Source of the DNA: Luteibacter jiangsuensis
GTDB lineage: Bacteria; Pseudomonadota; Gammaproteobacteria; Xanthomonadales; Rhodanobacteraceae
Assembly: GCF_030812295.1 (NCBI RefSeq)
Contig: NZ_JAUSSK010000001.1
Span: forward strand, 558,001-622,000
Reading direction: 5' to 3'
Length of the DNA: 64,000 nt
Shown here: positions 42,544 through 50,571 of the stretch, piece by piece
Numbering within the stretch: position 1 is the first letter of the stretch
Layout of the letters: every line of letters starts with the position of its first letter
Program-made: the position numbers and the translations under genes
Notes under the pieces: model-generated
Seen by the model: only the letters and a program-made list of their open reading frames with translations
Database searches by the model: none
What the model was told of the DNA's origin: nothing

Positions 42544-43361
42544 ACGCCGCCGACGTGAGATTGTCGATCATCATCATCACCTGGAACGAACGGGAGAACC
42601 TCGAGCGCTGCCTGCTCTCGCTGATGGACAAGGTGGACTTCGAGCGCGACGAGGTGATCGTCGTCGACAACGGCTCGCGCGACGGCAGCGCGGAGTTTGT
42701 CGCCACCTTGCCGCAAATCCGCTACTTCCCTCTGGAGCGCAACTTCGGCGTGGGCCCGGCGCGCAATCGAGGGCTGTTCCTGGCACGCGGCAAGTACTGC
42801 ATGACCCTGGACAACGACACCATCTTCCTGACGGAAGACCCGGGCGCCATCGTCGATACGTTCTTCCAGGCGCATCCCGACGCCGGCGTGGTCGGCTTCC
42901 AGCTGCTCAACGTCGACCGCACCCGTCAGGATTCGACCCGGCGTTTCCCGCGTTTCTACCAGCCGATCGCCGCTCGCGTTCCCATCAGCCGCCAGCTCGG
43001 TTTCGTCAAGCGTGAACTCGAGCGGCACCTGATGCTCGACACGTGCTTCGACGATAGCAACGACCCTCTCGAGGTCGACTACGTGCTGGGCGCCAACCAG
43101 ACCTTCACCAAGGACGTCGCGGCCCTCCTGATGGGCTACGACGACCGGATCTTCTTCGGCCCGGAAGACGCGGAGTTCTGCGTGCGCACGCGCAAGATGG
43201 GCCTGCGCAACTACTACAGCCGGAAGATCTCCATCGTGCACGACTACAAGCGGCGCACGCGCAAGTTCTCGAAGCTGACCATCAAGCACCTCGCCGGTTT
43301 CGCCTACATGCTCAAGAAGCATGGCGGCGTCTACCGCTATTCATTGAGCGAGCGTCGCTGA
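42540..43361 (+). CDS. glycosyltransferase family 2 (rhamnosyltransferase-like)
   Basis: 273 residues. The GT-A fold begins LSIIIITWNERENLERCLLSLM and continues EVIVVDNGSRDGSAEF and NFGVGPARNRGLFLARGKYCMTLDND with a DND metal site. The C-terminal half has the GYDDRIFFGPEDAEFCVRTRKMGLRNYY block found in WbbL/rhamnosyltransferase-like enzymes. It adds one sugar of the repeat unit. The donor sugar is not determined. It overlaps the acetyltransferase gene by ATGA. Confidence 0.9.
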   Translation: MNAADVRLSIIIITWNERENLERCLLSLMDKVDFERDEVIVVDNGSRDGSAEFVATLPQIRYFPLERNFGVGPARNRGLFLARGKYCMTLDNDTIFLTEDPGAIVDTFFQAHPDAGVVGFQLLNVDRTRQDSTRRFPRFYQPIAARVPISRQLGFVKRELERHLMLDTCFDDSNDPLEVDYVLGANQTFTKDVAALLMGYDDRIFFGPEDAEFCVRTRKMGLRNYYSRKISIVHDYKRRTRKFSKLTIKHLAGFAYMLKKHGGVYRYSLSERR

Positions 43362-43377
43362 CGCCGGGAGGTACCGC

Positions 43378-44859
43378 ATGCATCGTCGAACCTTTCTTTG
43401 CCGGTCGCTGTGGGCGGGTGCCGCCCTCGCCTCGCTGCCGCTGGGCGAGGCCTTTGCCGCCACCGCGGGCAAGCGCTATTACGTGGATGGCACGGCGGGA
43501 AACGATCGGCATGACGGCGCCAGTCCCGGCCAGGCCTGGCGGAGCCTGGACAGGCTCAACCAGGCGAGCTTCGGCCCCGGCGACACGATCCTCTTCAAGC
43601 GCGGTGGGGACTATCCCGGTGTCTTCCAGCCGAAGGGTTCGGGCCGCGACGGGGCGCCCATCGTCGTCGATGCCTACGGGGAAGGCGCCCCGCCCCACCT
43701 GCACGCGGACGGCCGCGCCCCTTCCACCGTACGCCTGCAGAACGTCGAGTACTGGACCTTGCGCAACCTGGGCATCTCCAACCAGGGTCCACAACCAGGG
43801 GCCCGCCGGACCGGCGTGCACCTGTTCCACCAGGATTTCGGCATCGCCCATGGCATCGTGCTGCAAGGCCTGCACATCCACGACATCAATGGGTCGTCCC
43901 TCAAGCAGCAAGGGGGCGGCAGCGCCATCCTCATCGAAGCGAAGGGAAAGGGCCGCCCCACGCGCTACCAGGATCTGAAGATCGTCGACAACACGATCGA
44001 GCGCAGCGAGCGCGACGGCATCCTCTTCCTCGCCGCCGGCAACCGCACCGGCGGCCTGGCCACGGGGGTGATCGTGCGCGGGAATCGCATCAGCGAAGTG
44101 CCCGGCGACTGCATCCTGGTCAAGGGCTGCGACGGCGCCCTGGTCGAGCGCAACACCGTCAGCCGCTGCGGCGAACTGCCTCGCGGCGAGGCGGCCGCCG
44201 GCATCTGGCCGTTCGACTGCGACAACACCCTGATCCAGTACAACGAGGTCAGCGACCACAAGGCCTACGCCGACGGCCAGGGTTACGACGCCGATTTCCG
44301 TTGCCGCAATACGGTGATCCAGTACAACTACAGCCACGACAATGCCGGCGGCATGGCCCTGGTCTGCAACGACGGCCGTGGCGGCGACAAGATAGGCAAT
44401 ACCGGAACGATCGTGCGCTTCAACGTGAGCATCAACGACGCCCTGCGCAAGACCGGCAGCGCTTCGCTGCGCATCTCGGGCCCGGTGGACGGCAGCCAGA
44501 TCTACAACAACATCATCATCATTCCGCAGAAGCCCATCGCCGACGCCGAGGTCACCGTGTTCAAGGCGACCAGCTGGAAAGGTGTACCGAACAGCACGGC
44601 CATCCACGACAATATCGTCGTGGCACCGCGTACCCCCGGCGTGGAGATGCAACTGGCGACACAGACGAAACTCGGCGAGAACCACTTCTACGCCGGCAAA
44701 GGCGGCGGAACGTCCTTCACCAAAGCCGACGACGCCATGCTGGACCGCTTCAGGACGCACCGCCCGTCGCTCGCCCAAGTCAACGCGCTGGTCAAGGCAT
44801 GCTTCGCCAACGGCAAGCCCGTGCCCAACGCGCTGGATCTCATCGCGCGACTCACCTGA
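43378..44859 (+). CDS. secreted right-handed beta-helix protein, possible exopolysaccharide lyase or hydrolase
   Basis: 493 residues. A twin-arginine-like signal (HRRTFLCRSLWAGAALASLPLGEAFA) is followed by RYYVDGTAGNDRHDGASPGQAWRSLDRLN, the usual opening of pectate-lyase-like beta-helix proteins. Coil repeats follow, such as DLKIVDNTIERSERDGILF, GVIVRGNRISEVPGDCILVKG and CRNTVIQYNYSHDNAGG. As last gene of the plus-strand polysaccharide operon it could trim or release polymer in the periplasm. No catalytic site is certain, so lyase activity is inferred from fold and context. Its stop lies in a hairpin. Confidence 0.82.
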   Translation: MHRRTFLCRSLWAGAALASLPLGEAFAATAGKRYYVDGTAGNDRHDGASPGQAWRSLDRLNQASFGPGDTILFKRGGDYPGVFQPKGSGRDGAPIVVDAYGEGAPPHLHADGRAPSTVRLQNVEYWTLRNLGISNQGPQPGARRTGVHLFHQDFGIAHGIVLQGLHIHDINGSSLKQQGGGSAILIEAKGKGRPTRYQDLKIVDNTIERSERDGILFLAAGNRTGGLATGVIVRGNRISEVPGDCILVKGCDGALVERNTVSRCGELPRGEAAAGIWPFDCDNTLIQYNEVSDHKAYADGQGYDADFRCRNTVIQYNYSHDNAGGMALVCNDGRGGDKIGNTGTIVRFNVSINDALRKTGSASLRISGPVDGSQIYNNIIIIPQKPIADAEVTVFKATSWKGVPNSTAIHDNIVVAPRTPGVEMQLATQTKLGENHFYAGKGGGTSFTKADDAMLDRFRTHRPSLAQVNALVKACFANGKPVPNALDLIARLT

Positions 44860-44875
44860 CCCGGGTTCGGGTCAG
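44856..44875. terminator. bidirectional hairpin containing both convergent stop codons
   Basis: CTGACCCG (44856-44863), loop GGTT, CGGGTCAG (44868-44875). The plus-strand TGA at 44857-44859 is in the left arm and the minus-strand stop (TCA, 44872-44874) is in the right arm. There is no T-run on either side. The stem can form in either transcript. Confidence 0.6.
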
Positions 44876-46053
44876 CCCGTCGCGCCTTCCGCCGGGCGGG
44901 CGTCGCGCGCTCGGCGTGCCGCCAGCATTTCGATGACACGCTTGCCCAACGCCTGGCCCGGCACCTCGACGAAGCGATAAGTCACGCTCGACACCAGCAC
45001 CGTACCCGCCAGTGCGAGCACCGCCGTGGCCACGAAGTAAAGATCCGGGCTCAGACGGTCACCGGCGTGCACCGCCGCGAGCGCCTTGCGCGCCACCTGC
45101 AGCATGAAGAAATGGGTCAGGTAGCCGCTGAAGCTGATCTTGCCGATGTGCTGCAGCGGACGATTCACCAGCCAACGGTAGGGCTGTCGAAAGAGGCACA
45201 GGGCCAGCAGCGCGAAGGCCGCCGCGTACACGAATACCACCCGCGGATCGTCCAGCCACTGTGGCGCGAGTGCCAGGACGGCCACCGAAAGAACGAACCA
45301 GCACGCATTGCGCCAACGGTCGCCCTCGCGGAAGAAAACCGACAGCTTTCCGGCGTGGCCGAACATCACGAAATAGGCGCAGATGCCGAACAGGAAGACG
45401 GGCAACTGGTTGGGCAGCCATACGAACACGTAGCGCTGCCACAGCTCCGCGTCGTCGATCGGCGGGTGGCGAATCAGCCATGGCCACGTAAGCACCGCGA
45501 GCAGGAGGAACACCGCCAACGCGGCCAGCGCGCGCGGGAAGCTGCGCAGCGCCAGGAACACCAGCGGAAAGACGATGTAGAACGACATCTCGACGCCGAT
45601 CGACCAGCCCCCGGGGACCACGTCGTTGGCGCCCAGCAACCAGGCCGGGCTCCATCCGTTGGTGAAGCTCAGCGTGCCGAGCACCGTGCCCAGGGGTGGC
45701 AGCGCCTGCCCTTTCATCAACACCGGGGCCAGGCAATACACACCGAACGCGAGGTAGAACATCGGCGCGATGCGGAACACCCTTCGCACGTAGAAGTTCA
45801 GCCACGGCGTGTCTTCCCGGGTGCGCTTGCCTGCCGAGAGGAATAATGTCAGTGCGCTGACCACGAAGAACAGCTGCACGCCGCGTGCGCCCTGTGCCGC
45901 GTAGCGGCTGAGCCACGGCGACATCAGCGCCTGGTGGCCCATCGCCTGGTAGATTTCCACGTTGCGCTGCGCGTGGCTGACCAGCACGCCGACGATCGCC
46001 AGCCCGCGCAGCGCATCGATGAAGTCGAGCTGAACTTTCGGTTGGGCCTGCAC
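44872..46053 (-). CDS. acyltransferase 3 family membrane protein (OafA/ExoZ-like)
   Basis: About 393 residues, ten or so membrane helices. The family signatures are present: LDFIDALRGLAIVGVLVSHAQ with the catalytic-type His, a FYVRRVFRIAPMFYLAF motif with the conserved RR, and GGWSIGVEMSFYIVFPL. It acylates (usually acetylates) a polysaccharide at the inner membrane. A GTG at 46053, three bases after the galE stop, is taken as start; a longer version from GTG 46086 would overlap galE. The window offers two acyl donors for the polymer, this and the hexapeptide enzyme. Confidence 0.87.
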   Translation of the reverse strand: MQAQPKVQLDFIDALRGLAIVGVLVSHAQRNVEIYQAMGHQALMSPWLSRYAAQGARGVQLFFVVSALTLFLSAGKRTREDTPWLNFYVRRVFRIAPMFYLAFGVYCLAPVLMKGQALPPLGTVLGTLSFTNGWSPAWLLGANDVVPGGWSIGVEMSFYIVFPLVFLALRSFPRALAALAVFLLLAVLTWPWLIRHPPIDDAELWQRYVFVWLPNQLPVFLFGICAYFVMFGHAGKLSVFFREGDRWRNACWFVLSVAVLALAPQWLDDPRVVFVYAAAFALLALCLFRQPYRWLVNRPLQHIGKISFSGYLTHFFMLQVARKALAAVHAGDRLSPDLYFVATAVLALAGTVLVSSVTYRFVEVPGQALGKRVIEMLAARRARDARPAEGATG

Positions 46054-46055
46054 GG

Positions 46056-47033
46056 TCAGAAACGCGGCTGCAGGTGCCACTGCCACGCACTGGCAAGGAT
46101 ATCGTCCAGCACCGTGATCCGTGGCTGCCAGCCAAGACGCTTGCGGGCTTGCAGGCTCGACGCCACCAGCGTCGCGGGGTCGCCAGGACGGCGGGGAGCG
46201 AATGCATGTGGCACCAGCCGTCCCGTGACGCGTTCGGCGGCGGCGATCACCTCGCGTACGCTGAAACCCTCGCCGTTGCCGAGGTTGAACGTGAACGCGC
46301 CTTCGTTCTCTTCCAGGAACTGAACGGCCAACAGATGGGCCGAGGCAAGATCGTTCACGTGCACGTAGTCGCGTACGCAGGTGCCGTCACGCGTGTCGTA
46401 GTCATCGCCGAACACCTTCAGGGCGGCGCTCTGGCCAAGCACGGCCTTCAACACGTTGGGAATCAGGTGGGTTTCCGGGTTGTGCGCTTCTCCGATCGAT
46501 GCCGAAGGATCGGCGCCGGCCGCGTTGAAGTAACGCAATGCCACCGAGCGCAGGCCATACGCGCGGGCCGCATCGGCGAGCACGCGTTCGATCATCAGCT
46601 TGCTCTGGCCGTACGGATTGATCGGGTCGGTCGGGTGCGACTCGTCGATGGTGTCGCTCCTGGGATGTCCGAACACGGCCGCTGTCGATGAAAAGACAAG
46701 GCGATGGATGCCTGCCTCGCGCATGGCGGCCAGCAGGACCAGGGTGTTTCCCACATTGTTTCGGTAGTACTGGTAGGGGTCGATGACCGACTCGCCGACC
46801 AGGGACCGCGCGCAGAAGTGGATCACCGCGTCGAACTTGTGCGTGGCGAACAAACGCCACAAGGTCACCGCGTCGCCGATATCGCCATGGACGAACGGCA
46901 CGTCGACATCCACCGCTTCACGGTGGCCTGTCGAAAGGTCGTCGTAGACGACCACCTCGTGCCCGTTCGCGACCAGGTATCGCACCATGTGCGAACCCAC
47001 GTATCCCGCGCCGCCACAGATCAGAAACTTCAA
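46056..47033 (-). CDS. galE: UDP-glucose 4-epimerase
   Basis: 325 residues of the extended SDR fold. NAD-binding GGAGYVGSHMVRYL, catalytic Ser in VFSSTAAVFG, YGQSK with the Tyr/Lys pair, RYFNAAGADP, and the sugar-binding C-terminal region (HLIPNVLKAVLGQ, RDYVHVNDLASAHLLAV) are all seen. It interconverts UDP-glucose and UDP-galactose for polymer synthesis. It is followed within three bases by the acyltransferase 3 gene and preceded by wcaJ on the same strand. Confidence 0.93.
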   Translation of the reverse strand: MKFLICGGAGYVGSHMVRYLVANGHEVVVYDDLSTGHREAVDVDVPFVHGDIGDAVTLWRLFATHKFDAVIHFCARSLVGESVIDPYQYYRNNVGNTLVLLAAMREAGIHRLVFSSTAAVFGHPRSDTIDESHPTDPINPYGQSKLMIERVLADAARAYGLRSVALRYFNAAGADPSASIGEAHNPETHLIPNVLKAVLGQSAALKVFGDDYDTRDGTCVRDYVHVNDLASAHLLAVQFLEENEGAFTFNLGNGEGFSVREVIAAAERVTGRLVPHAFAPRRPGDPATLVASSLQARKRLGWQPRITVLDDILASAWQWHLQPRF

Positions 47034-47064
47034 AGATTGCCTCAGTTCGCGATTGGAATGATGG

Positions 47065-47088
47065 GGGAACGCGGCCGGGCCGCGTCCC
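47065..47088. terminator. strong GC hairpin between wcaJ and galE
   Basis: ACGCGGC (47069-47075), loop CGG, GCCGCGT (47079-47085), extended by GGG/CCC around one bulged A. It abuts the wcaJ stop and could end or attenuate transcription before galE on the minus strand. There is no good T-run. Confidence 0.5.
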
Positions 47089-48539
47089 TAGCCGGTCTCT
47101 TCACTGGCCGCGCTGGCCGTAGCCGCAGGCATCGAGGGGCCGGCCGGAAGCGGCGCCGATGCGTTGGCCTCGCTGTGGATGAAGCCCTTGAAGATGGTCA
47201 GGAAGATGATGCGGAGATCGAACGCCAGCGACCAGTGGTTGATGTAGTAGAGGTCGTACTCGATGCGCTTCACCAGGTCCGTATCGCCGCGCCACCCGTT
47301 GATCTGGGCCCAGCCTGTGATGCCGGCCTTGACCAGGTGCTTGTGCATGTAACCGGCGATCTCGCCCTTGAACTTCTCGACGAACATGGGCCGCTCGGGG
47401 CGTGGGCCCACGATGGACATGTCGCCACGAAGCACGTTGATGAACTGGGGCAGTTCGTCGAGGCTGGTTTGCCGGATGAATCGCCCGAAGCGCGTGGTCG
47501 TCTTGCTCTGCGCGCCACCCCACTGGACGCTCTTGTTCTTCTCCATGTCCACAGGCATGGAACGGAACTTCAACATCTCGAATTCCTTGCCGTCCAGACC
47601 GACGCGGACCTGCCGATAGAGCACCGGGCCGGGGCTGGAAAGCTTTACGCCGATCGCAAGGAACAGCATCAGCGGGCTGATCATCAGCAGGATGGCGCCG
47701 GCGATGATGCGATCCTCGATGGCCTTCAGGATCCACGCATGCCCATGCAGCGGGCTCTCGCGAAGGGTGACCAGGGGCACGCCCGCGCAGTCTTCCATGC
47801 GGTGGTTGATCAACTGCCTGCCCAGCAAGTCCGGCACGAACTTCACCGTCAACACGCGCTCGTCCATGCGATCGAGCACGTAGCTGATCGCGCGGTTCGC
47901 GCTCACGGGCAAGGCGACCAATACCTGATCCCACTCGCCACGGTCGAGGATTTCATCAAGATGCAGGAGCGAACCGGCCAGCGGCACACCCGGTGGAACG
48001 CCGTGGTCGTGGCTCGTCTTGACGTATGCGGTGATCTTCATGCCGAGACCGTGGTTGTCCTCGACCTGACGAACCATGTGGATGCCCGCCTCGGTGGCAC
48101 CGATGAGCAGGCAGCGTTTCATGCCGATGCCACGACGGTGCAGATAACGCAACGAAAGCACGGCTACGAGTCGCACCGACGCCATCAACACGAGACCAAG
48201 CATGAAAGTAAGCGATACCCATCCGCGCGAGTAAAGCTCACCGACCTTGAGCAGGTAACCGAGCGCGATCATGCCCGCGAACGCGCTGGTCCACGATGCT
48301 GCTATGCACAAGAATTGGCTTACGGGACGCTCGCCAAGGGGCTGTTCATAGACCTTGAAGACGATCGAGGCCGCCAGCGTCATGAGCAAGAGAATAATCA
48401 GCGCGACAGCGTATACGCTGCTCATGCTGAACGTATCGAAACGGACGAAACAGGCCAGGTAGGCCGCGGCGATCACGCAAAGGGGATCGGCGGCACGCAG
48501 CTCGAGATCCAGTAACGCGTTGAATTTTGTCAGTTGCAT
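47088..48539 (-). CDS. wcaJ: undecaprenyl-phosphate glucose phosphotransferase (WcaJ/GumD type)
   Basis: 483 residues. Four N-terminal membrane helices are followed by a Rossmann-like middle part (CLLIGATEAGIHMVRQV). After a fifth helix (IIAGAILLMISPLMLFLAIGVKLSSPGPV) comes the bacterial sugar transferase domain, with VLYRQVRVGLDGKEFEMLKFRSMPVD, SLDELPQFINVLRGDMSIVGPRPERP and GITGWAQINGWRG. It starts the repeat unit by linking a hexose-1-phosphate, usually glucose, to the lipid carrier. The start at 48539 was chosen as it begins the domain (MQLTKFN). It is divergent from the yjbE-like gene across a 411-bp gap with palindromes. Confidence 0.94.
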   Translation of the reverse strand: MQLTKFNALLDLELRAADPLCVIAAAYLACFVRFDTFSMSSVYAVALIILLLMTLAASIVFKVYEQPLGERPVSQFLCIAASWTSAFAGMIALGYLLKVGELYSRGWVSLTFMLGLVLMASVRLVAVLSLRYLHRRGIGMKRCLLIGATEAGIHMVRQVEDNHGLGMKITAYVKTSHDHGVPPGVPLAGSLLHLDEILDRGEWDQVLVALPVSANRAISYVLDRMDERVLTVKFVPDLLGRQLINHRMEDCAGVPLVTLRESPLHGHAWILKAIEDRIIAGAILLMISPLMLFLAIGVKLSSPGPVLYRQVRVGLDGKEFEMLKFRSMPVDMEKNKSVQWGGAQSKTTTRFGRFIRQTSLDELPQFINVLRGDMSIVGPRPERPMFVEKFKGEIAGYMHKHLVKAGITGWAQINGWRGDTDLVKRIEYDLYYINHWSLAFDLRIIFLTIFKGFIHSEANASAPLPAGPSMPAATASAASEETG

Positions 48540-48711
48540 GACATGTACCCTCTGCCGACGCGACAACGTCCGGCCATGCCGGCGTGCCCAGGTACGTGCC
48601 CCCTGTAGGGCCGCCATGTCCTGTTCCTAGGAATCCGGATGGCCCAACACGTTTTCGACCGAACCCCGTTGAACGCCGGGTCCGGCCTGAAAGTGTTCGA
48701 ACTTGCTTGTT

Positions 48712-48733
48712 GCGATGATGCATGCTGCATCGC
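48712..48733 (+). promoter_or_regulatory. imperfect 22-bp palindrome
   Basis: GCGATG, then AT, then the palindrome GCATGC, then TG, then CATCGC. All positions match in the dyad except the two dinucleotides. It lies about 175 bp upstream of the wcaJ start. The cognate regulator is unknown. Confidence 0.4.
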
Positions 48734-48875
48734 GACGAAAATGCGGGCAATCCGGCAGCGCCGATTCTGCGGGGCGTGTCACAAAAACAGTTGCCGGGAA
48801 CACCTGTTCAGCTGATTGCCTTGACCATCGACGATGGATGGCAGTGAATGCAATGCGTACTGCGCGCACTCGCGT

Positions 48876-48903
48876 GCATTCATGAATGCGTTCATGAACG
48901 CAT
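48876..48903 (+). promoter_or_regulatory. two abutting perfect palindromes, strong operator candidate
   Basis: GCATTCATGAATGC (48876-48889) is a perfect 14-bp palindrome. ATGCGTTCATGAACGCAT (48886-48903) is a perfect 18-bp palindrome. Their centres are 12 bp apart and both share the core TTCATGAA. A related half-site, GAATGC, is at 48845. It sits about 50-75 bp before the start of the yjbE-like gene, a typical place for control of that promoter. Confidence 0.6.
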
Positions 48904-48950
48904 ATCCGCATGCGGTACATACCCTTCCCCATCGCACGGAGAAAACGCCA

Positions 48951-49283
48951 GTGAGACGTCTACTTTTTGCATGCACCATCCTTGCCATCGCGGCACCGTT
49001 ATGGGCGCAGAGCCAGCGGCAGCCAAATGAAGCCAATCCATCGAACAACCCGCAAAACAGCCCGCAAAACCCACGTGTAGCAACGCCGAACCAGGCACGC
49101 CAGGCCTCGAAGGGCACCCTCACGCCCGCACGCGTCGGTCCTGGTGCCGCCGCCGTGGCAGCCGCTGCCGGTGCCACCGCGAACGACACCAACGGCACCG
49201 GCAACGATGGCACGGGAGGTACGGGAGGCACCGGCGGCACGGGCGGAACCGGTGGCACAGGCGGAGCGGGAGGAACGCATTGA
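48951..49283 (+). CDS. small secreted Gly/Thr-rich protein, YjbE/GfcA-like
   Basis: 110 residues from a GTG with GGAG 9 bases upstream; longer frames run through the palindromes. The signal peptide is RRLLFACTILAIAAPLWA-Q. The mature protein has an Asn/Gln/Pro-rich segment, then AAAVAAAAGATANDTNGTG and a run of GGT repeats. Size, signal, Ala-rich helix and Gly/Thr tail are like E. coli YjbE/GfcA, the first gene of the yjbEFGH exopolysaccharide operon. F, G and H homologues lie downstream here. The match is by composition and order; direct homology is uncertain. Confidence 0.7.
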   Translation: MRRLLFACTILAIAAPLWAQSQRQPNEANPSNNPQNSPQNPRVATPNQARQASKGTLTPARVGPGAAAVAAAAGATANDTNGTGNDGTGGTGGTGGTGGTGGTGGAGGTH

Positions 49284-49301
49284 TCTCCATGAACAGCTGT
49301 C

Positions 49302-49339
49302 TGGACGTCTAAATGTCCAATAACGTTCCAGTACCGTTA
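49302..49339 (+). promoter_or_regulatory. two inverted repeats upstream of wza
   Basis: TGGAC-N8-GTCCA spans 49302-49319 and TAACG-N9-CGTTA spans 49321-49339, side by side in the 127-bp gap before wza. The local sequence is AT-richer than its surroundings. These could be operators of a separate wza promoter. The arms are only 5 bp, so evidence is modest. Confidence 0.35.
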
Positions 49340-49410
49340 ATAATGGATCGGTTTAAGTACGTCGACGGCGTCCCGCCATGCGGCGCCTCGATTGAAGGAC
49401 CCCGTAAACG

Positions 49411-50526
49411 ATGAAGTTCCTGCCGACTCTCGGTCTGGCCGGGTGCTGTCTGTTATTACATGCATGCATCCTGGCGCCCGGCCAGCACATGAAAACCGGC
49501 GAATTGAACGACAAGGAAAGCGCAACGGGCAGCCGCTACCAGCTGGTCCCCATCACGCCGAAGCTGATCGCGATGGACCGTGCCAGCACGGTCGCCCCCG
49601 GTATCGACCCCGCCCTGACCGCCTACCGGCCAGACTCCTATCGCATCGGCCCCGGAGATTCGCTCTACATCACCGTGTGGGAGCATCCGGAGCTGACCTC
49701 GCCCGCCGGCTCGCAGCAGCAGACTGCCGCGAATGGACGCCTGGTGCGCCCCGACGGCACATTGTTCTACCCCTATGTCGGCCTGCTCCATGCCTCTGGC
49801 CTTACGGTGGAAGAACTGCGCGTGGCGATCACCGATCGCCTGACCAAGTACGTCGAGAAGCCACAGGTCGACATCAGTATCGTCAGCTACGCCAGCCAGA
49901 AGGTCACCCTCGGCGGTGCCTTCGTGAAAACCGATCCGCAAGACATCACGGTGACACCGCTGACGCTCGCACAAGCGGTGGGCGCCGCCGGCGTCAACGC
50001 GCAGCTGGCCGATCTCTCCGACGTGGTGCTGCGCCGTGACAACCACGAATACCACCTCGACCTCGACGCGTTGTCGCACGCGCAACAGGGTCCGCAGGAC
50101 ATCTATCTGAAGGGTGGCGACAGCATCTACCTGCCGTACAACGATCGCCACGAGGCGTACGTGATCGGTGAAGTGCTGCGTCCACAGGCCATCTCGTTCA
50201 AGACCAGCGACCTCAGCCTCACACAGGCCCTGGGCCGTGCGGGGGGCCTCAACCAGACGAGCGCCAAGGGCAAGGCCGTCTATGTGATTCGCGGTGTCGA
50301 GGACATGGAAAAGGCGCCTGCGACGATCTACCAGCTCGATAACACTTCGCCCTCCGCCTTCGCGGTGGCATCGAAGTTCTCGGTCAAGCCAGGCGACGTC
50401 GTTTTCGTCGGCCCCGCCGGGATCACCCGCTGGAACCGTTTCATCAGTCAGCTGCTTCCACTGTCCGGCCTGATCAGCAACGCGGCCAACGCCCAGTACA
50501 ACCTGGATCGCGATAGCCAGCTTTGA
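49411..50526 (+). CDS. wza: outer-membrane polysaccharide export lipoprotein (Wza/GumB type)
   Basis: 371 residues. Lipoprotein signal with lipobox LHAC (Cys at about residue 19). The Poly_export domain begins YRIGPGDSLYITVWEHPEL, then VRPDGTLFYPYVGLL, with SLBB domains following (AYVIGEVLRPQAISFKTSDLSLTQALGRAGGL). A C-terminal amphipathic segment (WNRFISQLLPLSGLI) would form the outer-membrane helix barrel. It makes the export channel that joins Wzc. Gene order with ugd and yjbFGH places it in one export module. Confidence 0.93.
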   Translation: MKFLPTLGLAGCCLLLHACILAPGQHMKTGELNDKESATGSRYQLVPITPKLIAMDRASTVAPGIDPALTAYRPDSYRIGPGDSLYITVWEHPELTSPAGSQQQTAANGRLVRPDGTLFYPYVGLLHASGLTVEELRVAITDRLTKYVEKPQVDISIVSYASQKVTLGGAFVKTDPQDITVTPLTLAQAVGAAGVNAQLADLSDVVLRRDNHEYHLDLDALSHAQQGPQDIYLKGGDSIYLPYNDRHEAYVIGEVLRPQAISFKTSDLSLTQALGRAGGLNQTSAKGKAVYVIRGVEDMEKAPATIYQLDNTSPSAFAVASKFSVKPGDVVFVGPAGITRWNRFISQLLPLSGLISNAANAQYNLDRDSQL

Positions 50527-50571
50527 CAGAGGCGGCTGGCTCCACATTTTCTTGCTAAACAGGCGATACAG

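Larger units (their letters stand above)
48540..48950. other. 411-bp divergent control region of the exopolysaccharide cluster
   Basis: No gene is credible here: the frames end in Cys/His/Arg-rich nonsense. The region separates wcaJ from the yjbE-like gene. It holds an imperfect 22-bp palindrome at 48712-48733 and two abutting perfect palindromes at 48876-48903. Confidence 0.6.

Noticed and set aside
46704-48515. 603-codon plus-strand frame across galE and wcaJ
   Set aside because: Both genes on the minus strand are complete and recognised. The plus-strand product has no domain.
49190-49283. GGT-type tandem repeat as a CRISPR or other non-coding repeat array
   Set aside because: Units are three codons or less with no spacers, and lie in frame at the end of a secreted protein gene.
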